From Poa pratensis (Eukaryota > Streptophyta > Magnoliopsida > Poales > Poaceae), in the NCBI GenBank assembly GCA_947311845.1, contig CAMZMU010000012.1, positions 4,068,290 through 4,132,289 on the forward strand: a DNA stretch of 64,000 nt, given 5' to 3'. This document shows positions 45,872 through 58,313 of the stretch, piece by piece (positions within the stretch are counted from its first letter, which is position 1; the number at the start of each line of letters is the position of its first letter). Position numbers and translations under genes: made by a program. The notes beneath the pieces are model-generated. The model saw nothing but the letters and a program-made list of their open reading frames with translations. It had not been told where the DNA came from and searched no databases.

Positions 45872-46798
45872 ATGGCGTCCAACACCACACCCGACGACAA
45901 CGAGGTGGCGCACGAGTTCGGGCTCCTCCGTGTCTACAAGAGCGGCCGCGTCGTGCGCCCCTTCGTGGCTCCGCCCGCCGCGCCCGGCCTTGATCCCGCC
46001 ACCGGCGTCGACTCCAAGGACGTCCAGCTCGGCGACTACTCCGCACGCCTTTACCTGCCCCCGTCCGCGGCCGCCAAGCTCCCTATCATCGTTTACTTCC
46101 ACGGGGGCGGCTTCGTAGCGGAGTCCGTCGCGTCCCCCAACGGCCACCGCTTCCTCAACAGCCTAACCGCGGCCTGCCCCGCCGTCGCCGTCTCCATCGA
46201 GTACCGTCTCGCACCGGAGCACCCGCTCCCGGCGGCCTATGACGACTGCGTCGCCGCCCTCAGGTGGGTGCTCTCGGGCGCCGACCCCTGGGTCGCCGCG
46301 CACGGCGACCTGGGCCGCATCTTCGTGGCCGGGGACAGCGCCGGCGCCAACATCTGCCACCACCTCGTAATCCAGCCGGAGTCCGCGCGCCTCAAGGGCG
46401 CGGTGCTGATCCACCCCTGGTTCTGGGGCTCCGAGGCCGTCGGCGAGGAGACGCGCCACCCAGTGGCGCGCGCCATGGGCGGGCGGCTCTGGATGTTCGC
46501 GTGCCCAGGCTCGAGCGGCGTGGACGACCCGCGAATGAACCCCATGGCGCCCGGCGCGCCAGGGCTGGAGACGCTCGCGTGCGAGAAGGTCATGGTGTGC
46601 GTGGCGGAGGGGGACAACCTCAGGTGGCGCGGCCGCGCGTACGCGGAGGCGGTGGCCGCGGCGAGGGGCGGCGACTGGCAGGGTGTCGAGCTGCTGGAGA
46701 CGGAGGGGGAGGGCCACGTCTTCCACCTCTTCAAGCCCGACTGCGGCAAGGCCAAGGACATGTTCGACAGAATCGTCTCCTTCGTTAACTCGCCGTGA
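45872..46798 (+). CDS. Carboxylesterase of the CXE class (alpha/beta-hydrolase fold 3), intronless
   Basis: This 308-residue single-exon protein belongs to the plant carboxylesterase/HIDH-like family, which also includes tuliposide-converting enzymes and the GID1 receptors. The oxyanion-hole motif HGGGF is at 77-81 and the nucleophile elbow GDSAG at 154-158 (Ser156). Asp248 in VAEGDNL and His282 in GEGHVFHL complete the triad, so it should be an active serine hydrolase, unlike GID1, which has lost its His. Length and intronless structure match the class. The start (GAGCATGGCG) aligns with the paralogue downstream. AATAAA-like signals lie at about 46857-46885. No signal peptide is evident, so a cytosolic enzyme is likely. 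The natural substrate cannot be read from sequence. Confidence 0.93.
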   Translation: MASNTTPDDNEVAHEFGLLRVYKSGRVVRPFVAPPAAPGLDPATGVDSKDVQLGDYSARLYLPPSAAAKLPIIVYFHGGGFVAESVASPNGHRFLNSLTAACPAVAVSIEYRLAPEHPLPAAYDDCVAALRWVLSGADPWVAAHGDLGRIFVAGDSAGANICHHLVIQPESARLKGAVLIHPWFWGSEAVGEETRHPVARAMGGRLWMFACPGSSGVDDPRMNPMAPGAPGLETLACEKVMVCVAEGDNLRWRGRAYAEAVAAARGGDWQGVELLETEGEGHVFHLFKPDCGKAKDMFDRIVSFVNSP

Positions 46799-48202
46799 TG
46801 CTCGTCCGGACGGGTCGGCTTATCAGGCCGGCAACTTTGTGTGTCGCCACCTGCTCAAATAAATGAATTCCGATGATGAAATAAATTTTGTATGATTTGG
46901 TGGTCTTATTGAAAGTGTAAAAATGCGGCCGTGTACTCTAGTATCTACTTCCACTGGTCCATTAACCTGTCTTTTTGGACATGGAGAAAATCACTTTCAA
47001 ACTTTGAACATCTTTAAAAACATTAAGATTGTAAACTTAAAATCATATAAACAATTCATATTGTAATTTATAATTGTGTGAGAGTTATACAAATACAAGG
47101 CAATAAAAGTCAAATATCAAAGTGGCATTTTGATGAAGTACGCTGATGTCCAAATGACAATTTCTATATGGAAAGAAAAAATGAAGTTCAAACTTCTAAG
47201 TGAATGCAAAACCACTAAAGGCATCTTTGATTTGTAGAATTCTAAAAGAGGCACAACTGAAGACACATATAGAACTGCACAAGCAAATAGACGATGTTTT
47301 TGGAAACACCAAACTAGAGCATGTTTAAAATTTTAGAAGGAGATAAATGATACAGTATTGGTGTTAGTTTGACAGATACTTTGATCGAGATCCTACAAAC
47401 TTGATGCTACTTTGATTGATATCATGATTAAAATGCTACTGTACATATTTGTACCATGATTTATACTTTGTTCATATGACTACAAAACAAAATCTAGCTG
47501 GACATAAATCCTACAAATTACTTTGATTGATACCAATGCCACAATAATCCTATGGAATGAGACCTGTGAAGCAAACAACCCATCTAGAAAACTGCCTATT
47601 GACTGTTGTCCTTAAAAGAACTTTAAAACAAACAGGGCCTGAACAGATTATGCCGTCACTTAAGCTGAACTTGTTGCTCTAATAAGTTTTGTAAGTTTTA
47701 AACTTACAAATTAAGCAAAGTTCAAAGATTTACTATTTACTTTGGTCCTCTTTAGTCCATAGGAAGCTCGAAGTATTGAAGTCATAGGACGCAGTTGCTG
47801 CCACATGCTACAGGTGGCGACTGGGGTCTGATAGCAGAGGTGAAGGCAAGGCTGAATGTTGGTTGGCCGCTGATTTTGAGGATTCAAGGGTGCTGCCTGG
47901 TTGTAGTTTCAATGTTCTGGTACGTCAGTATGTGTAGTGTTCTGAATGTATTTGTAGTTGGGCTCTTTTGACCGACTGTGCTCTCTGGAGCTGAAACCTG
48001 TCTATGATCACTTCCGTTGAATGTGAAATTGGGGGACCGGGAGCTCCTTAATTCGAAGAGGCTTCTGCTATCAAGCCGCATTTCAAATCACCCATTTTAT
48101 TTCATCGATAATAGTCCCAGAATGGCGCACAGACACTCTTGCCATGACTAAATTCGCCGAGCTGCAATCGGGCCTGATACGCAGGGAGGCCGGTGGCTCA
48201 CA
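46799..48202. other. Intergenic region between the convergent esterase genes
   Basis: This is mostly AT-rich sequence holding the 3' ends of both genes. I found no additional gene or element with clear termini. Confidence 0.5.
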
Positions 48203-49142
48203 TCACGCTGCGTTAACGAAGGTGACAATCCTGTGAAGCATCTCCTTGGCTTTGTCGCGGTCGGGCTTGAAGAGGTAGAAGACGTGCCCCTCCCCTCCGT
48301 CTCCAGCAGCTCCACCTCCTGCTCGCCGGCGCCCCGTGCCGCGGTCACCGCCTCCGAGTAGGCGCGGCCACGCCACCTGAGGAAGTCGCCCTCCGCGGTG
48401 CACACCATGACCCTCTCGCACGCCAGAGCCTCCAGCCCTGGCGCGTCGGGAGCCATGGGGTTCATCCGTGGGTCGTCAGCGCCGCTGGTGCCGGGGCACG
48501 CGAACATCCACAGTCCGGCGCCATGGGCGCGCCCCGCGGGGTCGCGCGTCTCCTCGCCCACGGCCTCCTCGCCCCAGAACCAAGGGTGGATCAGCACCGC
48601 GCCCTTGAGGCGCGCGACGTCCGGCTGGATGGCGACGTGGTGGCAGATGTTGCCGCCGGCGCTGTCCCCGGCCACGAAGACGCGGCCTAGGTCGCCGTGC
48701 GCGGCGATCCAGGGGTCCGCCGCGGAGAGGGCCCAGCCTAGGGCGGCGAGGCAGTCGTCGTACGCCGCCGGGAGCGGGTGCTCCGGGGCGAGGCGGTAGT
48801 CGACGGACACGCCGAGCGCTGGGCAGGCGGAGACGAGGTCGTTGAGGAAGCGGTGGTAGTTGGGGACTTGGCGGACTCGGCCACGAAGCCGCCGCCGTGG
48901 ATGTAGACGATGACGGGGAGCTTGGAACCGGTGGTTGCCGCGGACGGCGGCAGGTAGAGGCGGGCGGAGTAGACGCCGAGGTTGACGTCCTTGGATTCGA
49001 CGCCGGTGGAGGGGTCGAGGCCGGGCGCGACGGGCGGGGCCACTAGAGGGCGCTCGATGCGGCCGCTCTTGTAGACTCGGAGTAGCGGGCCGAACTCGTG
49101 GACCAGCTCGTCGTCGACGGTAGGCGCCGCGTTCGACGCCAT
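48203..49142 (-). pseudogene. CXE-class carboxylesterase paralogue with two frameshifts
   Basis: This tail-to-tail paralogue of the gene at 45872 begins MASNAAP (ATG at 49142-49140) and ends FVNAA before TGA at 48205-48203. It keeps HGGGF, GDSAGGN, an Asp in AEGDFL and a His in GHVFYL, so all catalytic residues exist in the DNA, but not in one frame. Compared with the intact gene, one base is missing in a C run (minus strand; plus-strand GGGG at 48862-48865) and one in a G run at about 48287-48295. Translation as read ends early with a lost C-terminus. Both breaks are in short homopolymers, so a sequencing or assembly error is possible; otherwise the gene is recently dead. Codon use is still gene-like and GC-rich. 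Confidence 0.85.
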
Positions 49143-49741
49143 GGTCGCAACTGCTTGGTGGAGCACCGCGGCGCGCGCGAGCTGAGCCTACTCTTGTTGT
49201 AGCGTTGGACTGACTCTGAACTGGCAGGTGGTATTTCTCGGGATCTCAGGATGAAATAGGCCGGCGTCGTTGCTATCGGCGTGACGGTGGAATCATGGTG
49301 TGTGGTTGAGCCCAGCTACGTGCGTGATTTCTCTCTCCGCTTCTAGATGTCCGGATATTTTTTTTTGAACGGGTGGCCCGATGTATTTAACCTATAAACA
49401 ACGTCACTACACTACCCGCATGCTCAGCCAGTGTACCCACTCCATAGGCAGCTTTTCTCCACCGTTGTTTTGCCCTCAAACAGTGTTTTTTCACCACCGC
49501 CCCTTTTCACTGTGGCCGTTGGATCGTCGTTTTTTTCGTTTTCTACTTTCTGGCGGACACGATAGGTCAATGACATGTGGGGTAATCAGCAGGGGAGGCC
49601 CAGATGCAGCGCTATGCCCGCGTCGGCCTTTCTTTTCGCGTGGACGACGCGCGGTGAAAACCTAGCTACCTATCACCTCCCGTCCCCGCACGCCCCAATC
49701 CCCTCGCGTCTCTCTCTCCCCCAATCCACTCTCATCCTCCC
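49143..49741 (+). promoter_or_regulatory. Intergenic region with a possible promoter or 5' UTR of the interrupted gene
   Basis: The interval separates the divergent esterase pseudogene from the exon-like sequence at 49742. A T-run at about 49350-49362 may mark a small repeat. The last 100 bp are C/T-rich (CTCTCTCTCCCCCAATCC), typical of grass 5' UTRs. No TATA box is certain. Confidence 0.35.
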
Positions 49742-49848
49742 GTGGCCTCCACCGCCGCCGTGCGCTTCCTCCTCCTCCACCGCTGCCTATCCTGCTGCTG
49801 CATCGCCGCCGTGTCTCCAAGGTCGCCTCCATGGAACAGGCGCTGGAG

Positions 49849-50334
49849 ATTGCTCAGTCTAGGCAGAAGAGCTACTATGATAAGCACCATCAGGAAATTC
49901 ACTATGAAATTGGTGATAACGCTTATCTCCGCGTCTCTCCCCTTCGTGGCGTTCGCCGCTTCGGAATCAAAGGGAAATTGGCACCTCGCTATGTTGGCCC
50001 ATTTACCATTCTGGCCAAGCGAGGAGATCTTTCTTATCAATTGGAGTTACCGGTCAAATTCCCAAATGTACATGATGTGTTTCATGTCTCTCAACTCCGC
50101 CGGTGCTTCAAGGATCCTATCCATGGAGTCAATCATGAAGAGCTAGATCTACAAGAAGACCTCACTTATCGAGAGCATCCTATCCGTGTCCTGGATGAAG
50201 CTGAAAGGAAGACCCGTAACAAGACTACCAAGTTCCTCAAAGTTCAATGGTCTCACCATTCCGAGGAAGAAGCTACTTGGGAAAGAGAGTCTAGTCTTCG
50301 TGAGGAGTATCCCGACTTCTTTTCGCAATCTTAG
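49849..50334 (+). pseudogene. Truncated integrase C-terminus and chromodomain (left partial copy)
   Basis: The frame encodes the end of integrase (YYDKHHQEIHYEIGD, FGIKGKLAPRYVGPF) and a chromodomain (FLKVQWSHHSEEEATWE) ending at TAG 50332-50334. Unlike the downstream copy, it has no frameshift near the integrase/chromodomain junction. It lacks everything upstream and is cut off from any gag-pol start. Confidence 0.85.
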
Positions 50335-50356
50335 AATCTCGGGGCGAGATTCCTGT

Positions 50357-50368
50357 AAGGAGGGTAGA
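50357..50368 (+). other. Polypurine tract before the first gypsy LTR
   Basis: AAGGAGGGTAGA directly precedes the LTR start TGTAACAGCC. The same tract occurs at 58524-58535 before the second LTR. Confidence 0.75.
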
Positions 50369-50370
50369 TT

Positions 50371-53300
50371 TGTAACAGCCCAAAGTTGTGAACCTAAAAA
50401 CCCGAGTAAATTTTCGCTTTTGCATATCATGCATGCATCATGGCATCCATTTAAAATTGCTAAACAACACAATAGTTGGTTGGCAACATTGAAAAGTGAA
50501 ATGCCGCACTTGCTTGAATCAAAACTTCCACCCCAAGAAGGCACTCAAGTTGCAAAACAAAATTCTTGACATCTTATATTTGTCAAGGAAGTTCCAAGAG
50601 CTCAAATTAATATTTTGCCCTTGATACAAAATTTTCTAAAATAATAACATTTGGAATTTGAGAAAAATGCTCTATTTTAAGACTATGAACAAATGTTGTC
50701 AAAAACATTTTATTTGGAGACACTAAAATTTGTGGAGCTACTACATGCTAAGGGGAGCCTCCCCAAATTTTCCCAAATTTTTATAAAAAGTTTTGGTGCC
50801 CTAATAAAATTCAGGAACTGAAAGAGAAGAAAAGACCCAGGCGGCGGTAGTACCGCTGGGTTAAGCGGTAGTACCGCCCGAGAGCTGCCGCAGCCGCTAC
50901 CGCAGCCGCTACCGCCAAAATCGGCGTCTGAGGCGCTGGACCGGTACCAACTGGTACCGCTGCCGGTACCGCCGCCGGTACCGCCGAGGTGGGAAGAGCG
51001 AAAACAGAACGCACCAGCGGTACCACCGCTGGGTTAAGCGGTAGTACCGCCGCTGCGGGATTTTCAGCACGGGCTAAAGGCCACTGCCCCTGCCCTATCC
51101 ACTCACTCTCTCTCTCTCTCCTTTCTTCCCCACAAGCTCCAAACCGAGCCCGCCATGGCCGAGCTCGCCGCCGGAGTTTGAGCTAGGCCCGAGCAAATCG
51201 AAGACCATAGGAAGTTGCACCTCGACGTCCTCTACCATTCCACCGAAGGAATCAAGCCAAAGCGTTGTACATTGCCCGGATTCGCGTTCTTCGTCCGTGA
51301 CGTGCGCCGCACTCCAAGCAAGTCGTCGTCGACCCCGACCTCCCCTTCTTCGTCAAGCCTACCCAGGAGTTCAGGGTGAGCATGTGAACCTCCCCATGCT
51401 TTCTCTCTCGCTCCCTCTTGCTCTCTAGCTCAAATGCACCGAAGCTCGCCGTTGCACCGCTCTTGTGCGTACCCCGGATTTTTTCCGGTTATTGTTACCA
51501 CCGGATAATCTGATTCACCTATTGTCCACACTAATGTTTACTTCTCCCCCAAACTTTGAAAAGTGGTTACAAGTATGTTGAATCACCCGAAACCATGCAT
51601 CCTCACATGTCATGTCATTCATATGCAAGATAACCTTGGGTTCATCTATAGTAATCAACAAGTAAAGTTGAAGCATTACTTAAATCCCCGGTGTATTCGA
51701 GATGTGCCCCTCTTCGCATCCGAACTCCGTTTAAGTTGACTAGCTTGATTCATCCTTTTCTTGAGGATTTAAAATGTCATGTCATCATGAGTTTGCGCGT
51801 TGCATTTGTGAAGCATGTGTGGTGATTGATTGTTTCTTCCCGTGTTTTGTGCTCCGATAGATCAAGCAGACGGGGTTCCCCCTCAATACCCCACCGAGCC
51901 GTACTATCAGCACTTCGAGCAAGGCAAGCGTACTCCCCCCTCTGAGCATATCTTATCCTATTTTCCGCAAGTATTTTCTCCACTATAATATTGCATGCGG
52001 TTCTAAATGTCTTCGTCTTGGAGTAGAGTATCCTATAGAATGCATTGAGATTCCTCATGCCAATTACCTGTTTCCCCTCCTACTACCATAGGTTTGTATT
52101 GTTGACCTTGAAATAATTAACTATGCTAGTGAGGCTTAGCCATGCTTAGTTAAATGCCTAGTGGTACTATGGTGGTACATGTTGGCAACAGGTGGAAAAT
52201 GAGTTGATGGTGGAGAAATTGTGGTGATGGATAATAAAATGCTTAAGAGGCGGGGATGAGAGGCCATTGTGGATATGGTGTTTTGTCTCGTTCTCGCCGC
52301 CTAGGTGCGAGTTCTTACCTCCTGAACCAAGACTGAGCGTGCAACCATGCGTGAGGCCTATGCAATTGCAGGAACCCTCATAGACTAAATAACTCGAGCG
52401 GGGCTAGCCAGGGTCCTCTAGTTTGGCTTCCATTTGCGCGTGCGTGATGGTGGTTGAACTGAGATGAGGATGGTGGTGTTAGGAAAATAAGTGGCCGTGG
52501 GGCGGGGTGTGTGATCCTGGCAGCCCTACCGCCACTGATGATCCTGGAAAGTCCTTAACGAGGGAGAAGTCGACACCGCTCCCACCCAGCCGGCTTTCCA
52601 AGGAAGAGAGCTAATGCGCAGGTAATGGGCCGGACGGTACGCGTGGCAAACATTGTACACCCCTGCAGGGTAAATCTTTTCGAAAAGCCGTGTCCGCGGT
52701 TACGGACGACTTGGGAATGGACGATGATCATAGAATAACTTTAACGGAATGATTAAAACTGGGTACTAGAGGTACCACTCACGAATGCAAGGTGACTTCC
52801 TCGAGGGTGATTCGGGGAGGTGCCTTTGATGAACAGGTACAGTGTTGATGATGGTTGATGTTGAGAAAGGTGATAAAAGAGAGTACTTCTTACCTCTTTT
52901 AAAATATTCTGATTAGTCGATGCCATTGAGTTATGTTTTCATAAATAAAATCAGCTTTATGCAAAACAGCCATAAACTTTGAAAGCCTCATCGAGCTATT
53001 AGCTCTTAATCTTGCGAGTTCGTCGAACTCAACGTCGTTTGTTTTGTTTCAGAGGAGGACTTCACCGACCTCGAAGGTGGGTTCTTTGTGGACGTCGACG
53101 AGTAGTCTGGGGTTCCCAGGTGGCAGCTTGGGACATCCCGGACAGCTGGCGCTGTGATGTTTATCTGTAGGCCTCTTAGGCCATATTGGATCTTGTTGTT
53201 TAGAACAACCTAATTCGCTTCCGCTTGTTGTAATGTTGGGTCTGTGACCTCTGGTTGTCATTTGCTATCTTTCTCTATTATAAGAGTTGAACTATAATGA

Positions 53301-53538
53301 TTTGTGTCGTAGAGTCTGTGATGTGCCAGTTGTTCCACAAGTCTTGATCTCTCTATTATGCATTGAGGGTTGTGCCTGTGTTAAGGCATCAATCGGGGTG
53401 TTGCGTTGCCGATGATCCATTCCGAGCAACGCCTGCCAAAGGTTTTGGCCGGGGATTGGTAAACCCGTAACCTCCGGTTGTATCGCTTAACCGGTGACAC
53501 ACAGCATCACTGTATAGCAGTCGGGTCGGGGCGCCACA
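50371..53538 (+). repeat. First (5'/middle) LTR of the gypsy element
   Basis: The 3168-bp repeat is nearly identical to 58538-61711. Differences are few, including a 12-bp unit of GCCGCCGGTACC near 50970 that is absent from the other copy. It contains a cluster of GCGGTAGTACCGC and GGTACC motifs at about 50840-51060. Confidence 0.93.
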
Positions 53539-53541
53539 AGT

Positions 53542-53553
53542 TGGTATCAGAGC
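53542..53553 (+). other. tRNA-iMet primer-binding site of the gypsy element
   Basis: TGGTATCAGAGC lies three bases after the LTR end, the standard initiator-Met tRNA site of chromoviruses. Confidence 0.9.
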
Positions 53554-54102
53554 AGTACTGCCTGTAGGAAACCCTTCTACTGGTCGATGTTGAGTCTAGT
53601 GTTTGTGAAAATATTTTAACCTAAAAATGAGTTGTGAAAACCATCTTAGGATTCTTTTTACTCCTTATCTGGTTACCCTCTAATCTCGGAGCAATCTTAC
53701 CTCGATTTGATTTAAAGGTTTTACTTCTCATCTGTTACTTCAAAATGATTAGAAACGGGGTGGGTTCGACCTTTAGTGTTATGTGTCCGTTGCTCCCGCT
53801 GCGTTGCAATCCCAAATCAACTCAGATGTTTCTACCGAGTCTAATCATTTGATCCTTTCTTTGGGTTTTAACCCACGGACTTGAACATAAGGTCCCGGAT
53901 TGTGTCAACTAGAGTGTGTTAAGTTGTGATTTCTTAACTCTCACTAGTAGCACATGATGCTGATCTTTGACCCAAGTTCTATCTTGTTGTTTCCTTCTCG
54001 CAAAGTATTATCGTCCCTAGTCTGTGTACTTGTGTAGACGCTAATGCTATTGTTCGACCATTCGGAGAAAGATACTAACCGTGTCATTGTCAAATCTCCA
54101 GA

Positions 54103-55260
54103 ATGGCTCGAGGAGGCCGTGGAGGCCGTGGTGGTCGCGGTAACCACAATGATGAGGATGATCTGCCGCCACCACCCTCGATGGCTGAGGTCTTGATGGC
54201 CATTGAGGAGAACCGTGGGCGCAATGAGCGCTTGCTTGAGCAGTTGGTGCAGCAGAATGCACGGAGGAACGAGTGCAACACTCTCACTGAGTTCCTGCGC
54301 TCGCAGCCACCCACTTTGCTGATGCTAAGGAGCCACTGGAAGCTGATGATTGGCTTCGTGCTTGGAGCGCAAGTTCTCCGCGCTGCATGTCCCAGTGGCT
54401 GAGCAAGTCAACTTTGCCACCTATCTCTTGGTTGGTGCTGCTGGCTGTTGGTGGGAAAGCCATGTGGCTTTGTTTCCAGCCAACCATGTCTTCACTGGGC
54501 TGATTTCCGCACTGCCTTCCGTGCGGAGTACATTCCCCAGCCGATCATGGACTTGAAGAGGAGGGAGTTCCTGGATTTGCAACAGGGACGGATGGACCTC
54601 CGCACTTATGGTCGTGAGTTCAACCATCTCTCTCGTTACGCCCCAAGGGACGTGACCAATGATGCTGACAAGCAAGAGCTGTTCCGCAAGGGTCTGACTC
54701 CGCAGCTCCGCTATGAGCTATGCCCTTCAGGTTCCAGACCTATCAGGAGCTGTTCAACCAGGCTTTACTCTTGAGCAAGGAAGAAAGGAACTTGAGCTTC
54801 CAAGAGGCCCGCACACGGGGACCACCAGAGTTCCTCGGGTTCTGAGAGCAAGAAGCGCAGGGTGTTTGTCCCCTACAGCGCTGTGCCGCGTGCTCCATTC
54901 ATGCCGGGCCGCGGATACAGGCCACCTCCTCCGCGCCCCACTACTTCGACACTTGGGGTAGGCGGGAGTGGGTACCGTCCTATGCTACCTGCTCCACCTG
55001 GAGTCACTTGCTACACCTGTGGCCAGGCTGGCCACTACTCCAGGGAGTGCCCCCAGAAGGCACCTCTCGCGATAACTCCTGCACGAGCCCCTGCCACTCC
55101 AGCTGGCAAGGCTGGACCTATTGTGCGTGGTCGCCTGAACCACATCTCTGCTGAAGAAGCTGAAGAGGACCCCGGCGTTCTCATGGGTGAGTTACGAATC
55201 AACAACAATCTGCTACAGTTTTGTTTGATTCTGGAGCATCGCATTCATTCATATCCATAG
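54103..55260 (+). pseudogene. Chromovirus gag with CCHC zinc knuckle, frameshifted
   Basis: The start MARGGRGGRGGRGNHN at 54103 is typical of this group's gag. The capsid region (FRTAFRAEYIPQPIMDLKRR, FNHLSRYAPRDV) lies in a different frame at 54448-54774. The knuckle CYTCGQAGHYSREC is at about 55009-55050 in a third. Several one-base shifts separate them, so no full gag can be made. Gag would form the particle and package RNA. Confidence 0.85.
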
Positions 55261-55575
55261 CTTTTGCAAAAGACCACAAAATACCGTTTGAGAAATGAGG
55301 TCCCTTGGTGATCGCCACTCCTGGCTCCAAATGGCAAACCGATGGGGTTACTCCTGAAGTTCAGATTACTATCGGTTACTACTTTTCCTTTCGCTTTGGT
55401 AGCTCTGAGGTCAAGTGGCATTGATGTCATACTGGGCATGAACTGGCTAGCCAAATACCAGGCTAATCTCGACTGTGCTGCCAAGACCATCACCGTGACC
55501 AACTCTTCCGGTGACAGTGTGAAGTATTGGTCTGCACTATCAAGACCTCCGTCCTCACATACCCCACTCACCTGA
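55200..55575 (+). pseudogene. Retropepsin-like protease region, frameshifted
   Basis: A D-S-G-A-type active-site region is readable out of frame at about 55225-55245. The downstream DVILGMNWLAKYQANLDCA block at 55342-55575 is the conserved second half of chromovirus protease. The two parts are not in one frame. Confidence 0.75.
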
Positions 55576-55591
55576 GATCCTCCTTTGCTTT

Positions 55592-56541
55592 ATGGAAGGC
55601 GAATCCCCTCCTGAAATCCAGGACATACACGTGGTGTGTGACTTCCCGGATGTGTTCCCGGAAGAATTGCCTGGCATGCCTCCTGACCGAAGTGTGGAGT
55701 TTGTCATAGATCTACTTCCCGGTACGCTCCAATTTCCAAGAAGCCCTACCGTATGCCGGTGGAAGAGTTGGCTCTGTTGAAAGAGCAAATTGATCAGCTG
55801 TTAGCAAAGGATTTCATCCAGCCTAGCAGTTCACCTTGGGGTTGTCCGGTACTCTTTGTCAAGAAGAGGGATTCTACCGTGCCTCGTCTAGTCTCTGACT
55901 ATCGACCGTTGAATGCGGTGACAATCAAGAACAAGTATCCTATTCCTCGCATCAATGATCTGTTGGATCAGTTAGCTGGTGCAACGGTATTCTCCAAGAT
56001 GGATCTGAGGTCAGGCTACCATCAGATAAAAATCAGAAAGGAGGATATTCCAAAGACGGCATTTGTTACTCGTTATGGCTCATATGAGTATACCGTCATG
56101 TCCTTTGGTCTCACAAATGCTCCAGCTACTTTCATGAGGCTCATGAACTCCATCTTCATGGATTATCTTGACAAGTTTGTCGTCATTTACATCGATGACA
56201 TCCTATCTATTCCAAAACCGATGAAGAGCATGATGAACATCTTCGTTGGTTCTGACACGACTTCGAGAACACCGTCTCTATGCCAAGTTCTCCAAGTGTG
56301 AGTTTTGGTTGGATAACTTGTCTTCCTTGGTCATGTGATATCCGCTAATGGTGTGGCTGTCATTCCCGACAAGATTCAGTCCATTCTGGATTGGAAAACT
56401 CCAATGTCAGTCAAGGACATCCGTAGCTTTCTCGGATTGGCGGGTTACTACCGCCGATTCATCGAAGGTTTCTCCAAGATAGCCAAGGCCCTGACTGACC
56501 TTCTCAAGAAGGAAAAAGTTCGTATGGACGGCCGAAGCTGA
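55592..56541 (+). pseudogene. Ty3/gypsy reverse transcriptase, frameshifted
   Basis: Conserved blocks appear in order: [16 protein letters not shown] (55640s), [48 protein letters not shown], then the catalytic YIDD at about 56188-56199. The thumb and connection ([20 protein letters not shown]) follow at 56335-56541 after a frame break near 56210. The catalytic residues survive, but the frame does not. Confidence 0.9.
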
Positions 56542-56559
56542 AGAGAGCTTCAAAACACT

Positions 56560-57231
56560 GAAAGCCAAACTCACGTCCGCTCCTGTGCTTGTCCTGCCGG
56601 ACACAGCAAGGATTTCGTCGTCTTCTGTGACGCCTCTCTCAAGGCTTGGGTTGTGTTAATGCAAGATGGCCATGTGGTGGCTATGCTTCTCGCCAATTAA
56701 GCCGCATGAGCACAACTACCCAACTCATGATCTAGAACTTGCCGCTGTGGTCTATGCTTTGAAGCAATGGAGACCATACCTGTTTGGTAACCGTTGCGAG
56801 ATCTTCTCGGATCACAAGAGTCTGAAGTACCTCTTCACCCAGCCGGATTTAAATCTCAGGCAAAGGCGTTGGTTGGAGTTAATCACGGACTATATGTGAG
56901 TCTGAACTATCAACCCGGCAAAGCAAACGTCGTGGCTGACGCGCTAAGTCGGAAGTCCTATTGCAACAATCTGATGATTGAAAAGGCCCAACCTGCCCTC
57001 CATGAAGAGTTCTCTCGTTTGAACTTAGAAATTGTTCCCTCCGGCTATCTTGCAAATCTGGAGATCAAATCTACTCTTGTAGACCAGATTAAGGATGCTC
57101 AAACTCGTGACAAGGGTATTCTAAAAATCAAGGAGAACATTGCTAGCGGGAAGGCCAAATGTTTTTCTGTCAATGAATCCGGAGTTGTTTATTTTGGTGA
57201 CCGCTTGGTAGTGCCAAAGAAACGAAATTGA
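56560..57231 (+). pseudogene. RNase H domain and linker, frameshifted
   Basis: [20 protein letters not shown] and [20 protein letters not shown] (56666-56899) are the gypsy RNase H core. NVVADALSRK and the integrase-linker region follow in another frame (56794-57231). It joins the reverse transcriptase upstream and the integrase downstream in the normal order. Confidence 0.88.
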
Positions 57232-57234
57232 GGG

Positions 57235-58313
57235 AGTTGATCCTCCAAGAAGCTCATGAATCCCTCTCTCTATTCATCCCGGTAGTACCAAGATGTACCA
57301 AGACCTTCGACCACAATTCTGGTGGACTCGTATGAAACGAGAAATTGCCAAGTATGTTGCTGAATGCGACACATGTCGACGGGTAAAGGCTGAACATCAA
57401 AGACCTCCCGGTACTCTTCGCCCTATTGCAGTCCCGAGTGGAAATGGGATGAAATTGGTATGGACTTCATCACCGGGTTTCCCGATCTCAAAAGGGCAAC
57501 AATGCAATTGGGTAATCATTGATCGTCTTTCCAAGGTTGCTCACTTCCTACCAGTCCGTGATGATATACGGGCAAGTCAACTTGCTGACTTATATTTGGC
57601 TCGTATTGTTCCATTGCATGGGGTCCCTCTGAGGATCATATCGGACCGTGGAAGTATCTTTGTCTCCAAGTTTTGGCAGAGTTTCCAAACTGCTATGGGG
57701 TCCCGTCTCAACTTCAGTACCGCTACCATCCTCAAACTGATGGTCAGACCGAAAGAGTGAACCAAGTTTGGAAGACATGCTTCGGGCATGTGTAATCTCT
57801 TTTGGCAAGGGTTGGGAAAAGTATCTCCCTTTCGCGGAGTTCTCCTACAACAATAGCTATCAAGCTAGTCTGGGCATGGCTCCATTCGAGGCTCTATATG
57901 GAAGAAAATGCCGCACTCCTCTAAATTGGTCCGAGACCGGAGAGAGAGCACTCTTTGGTCCGGATGTGATCAATGAAGCTGAGGAGAAGGTTCGAATCAT
58001 AAGAGAGAATCTGAAGATTGCTCAGTCTAGGCAGAAGAGCTACTATGATAAGCACCATCAGGAAATTCACTATGAAATTGGTGATAAAGCTTATCTCCGC
58101 GTCTCTCCCCTTCGTGGCGTTCGCCGCTTCGGAATCAAAGGGAAATTGGCACCTCGCTATGTTGGCCCTTTACCGTTCTGGCCAAGCGAGGAGATCTTTC
58201 TTATCAATTGGAGTTACCGGTCAAATTCCCAAATGTACATGATGTGTTTCATGTCTCCCAACTTCGCCGGTGCTTCAAGGATCCTATCCATGGAGTCAAT
58301 CATGAAGAGCTAG
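57235..58313 (+). pseudogene. Integrase (HHCC and catalytic core), frameshifted
   Basis: The zinc-binding end (YVAECDTCRRVKAEHQ), the core with DRLSKVAHFLPV and IISDRGS-FVSKFWQ, and then YNNSYQASLGMAPFEALYGR lie in consecutive but shifted frames at 57293-57760 and 57768-58313. These are standard chromovirus integrase blocks. A missing base near 58165 breaks the frame before the chromodomain; the partial copy at 49849 is intact there. Confidence 0.88.

Noticed and set aside
46163..46788. Alternative frames over the carboxylesterase gene
   Set aside because: They are composition shadows; the 308-residue frame contains all catalytic motifs.
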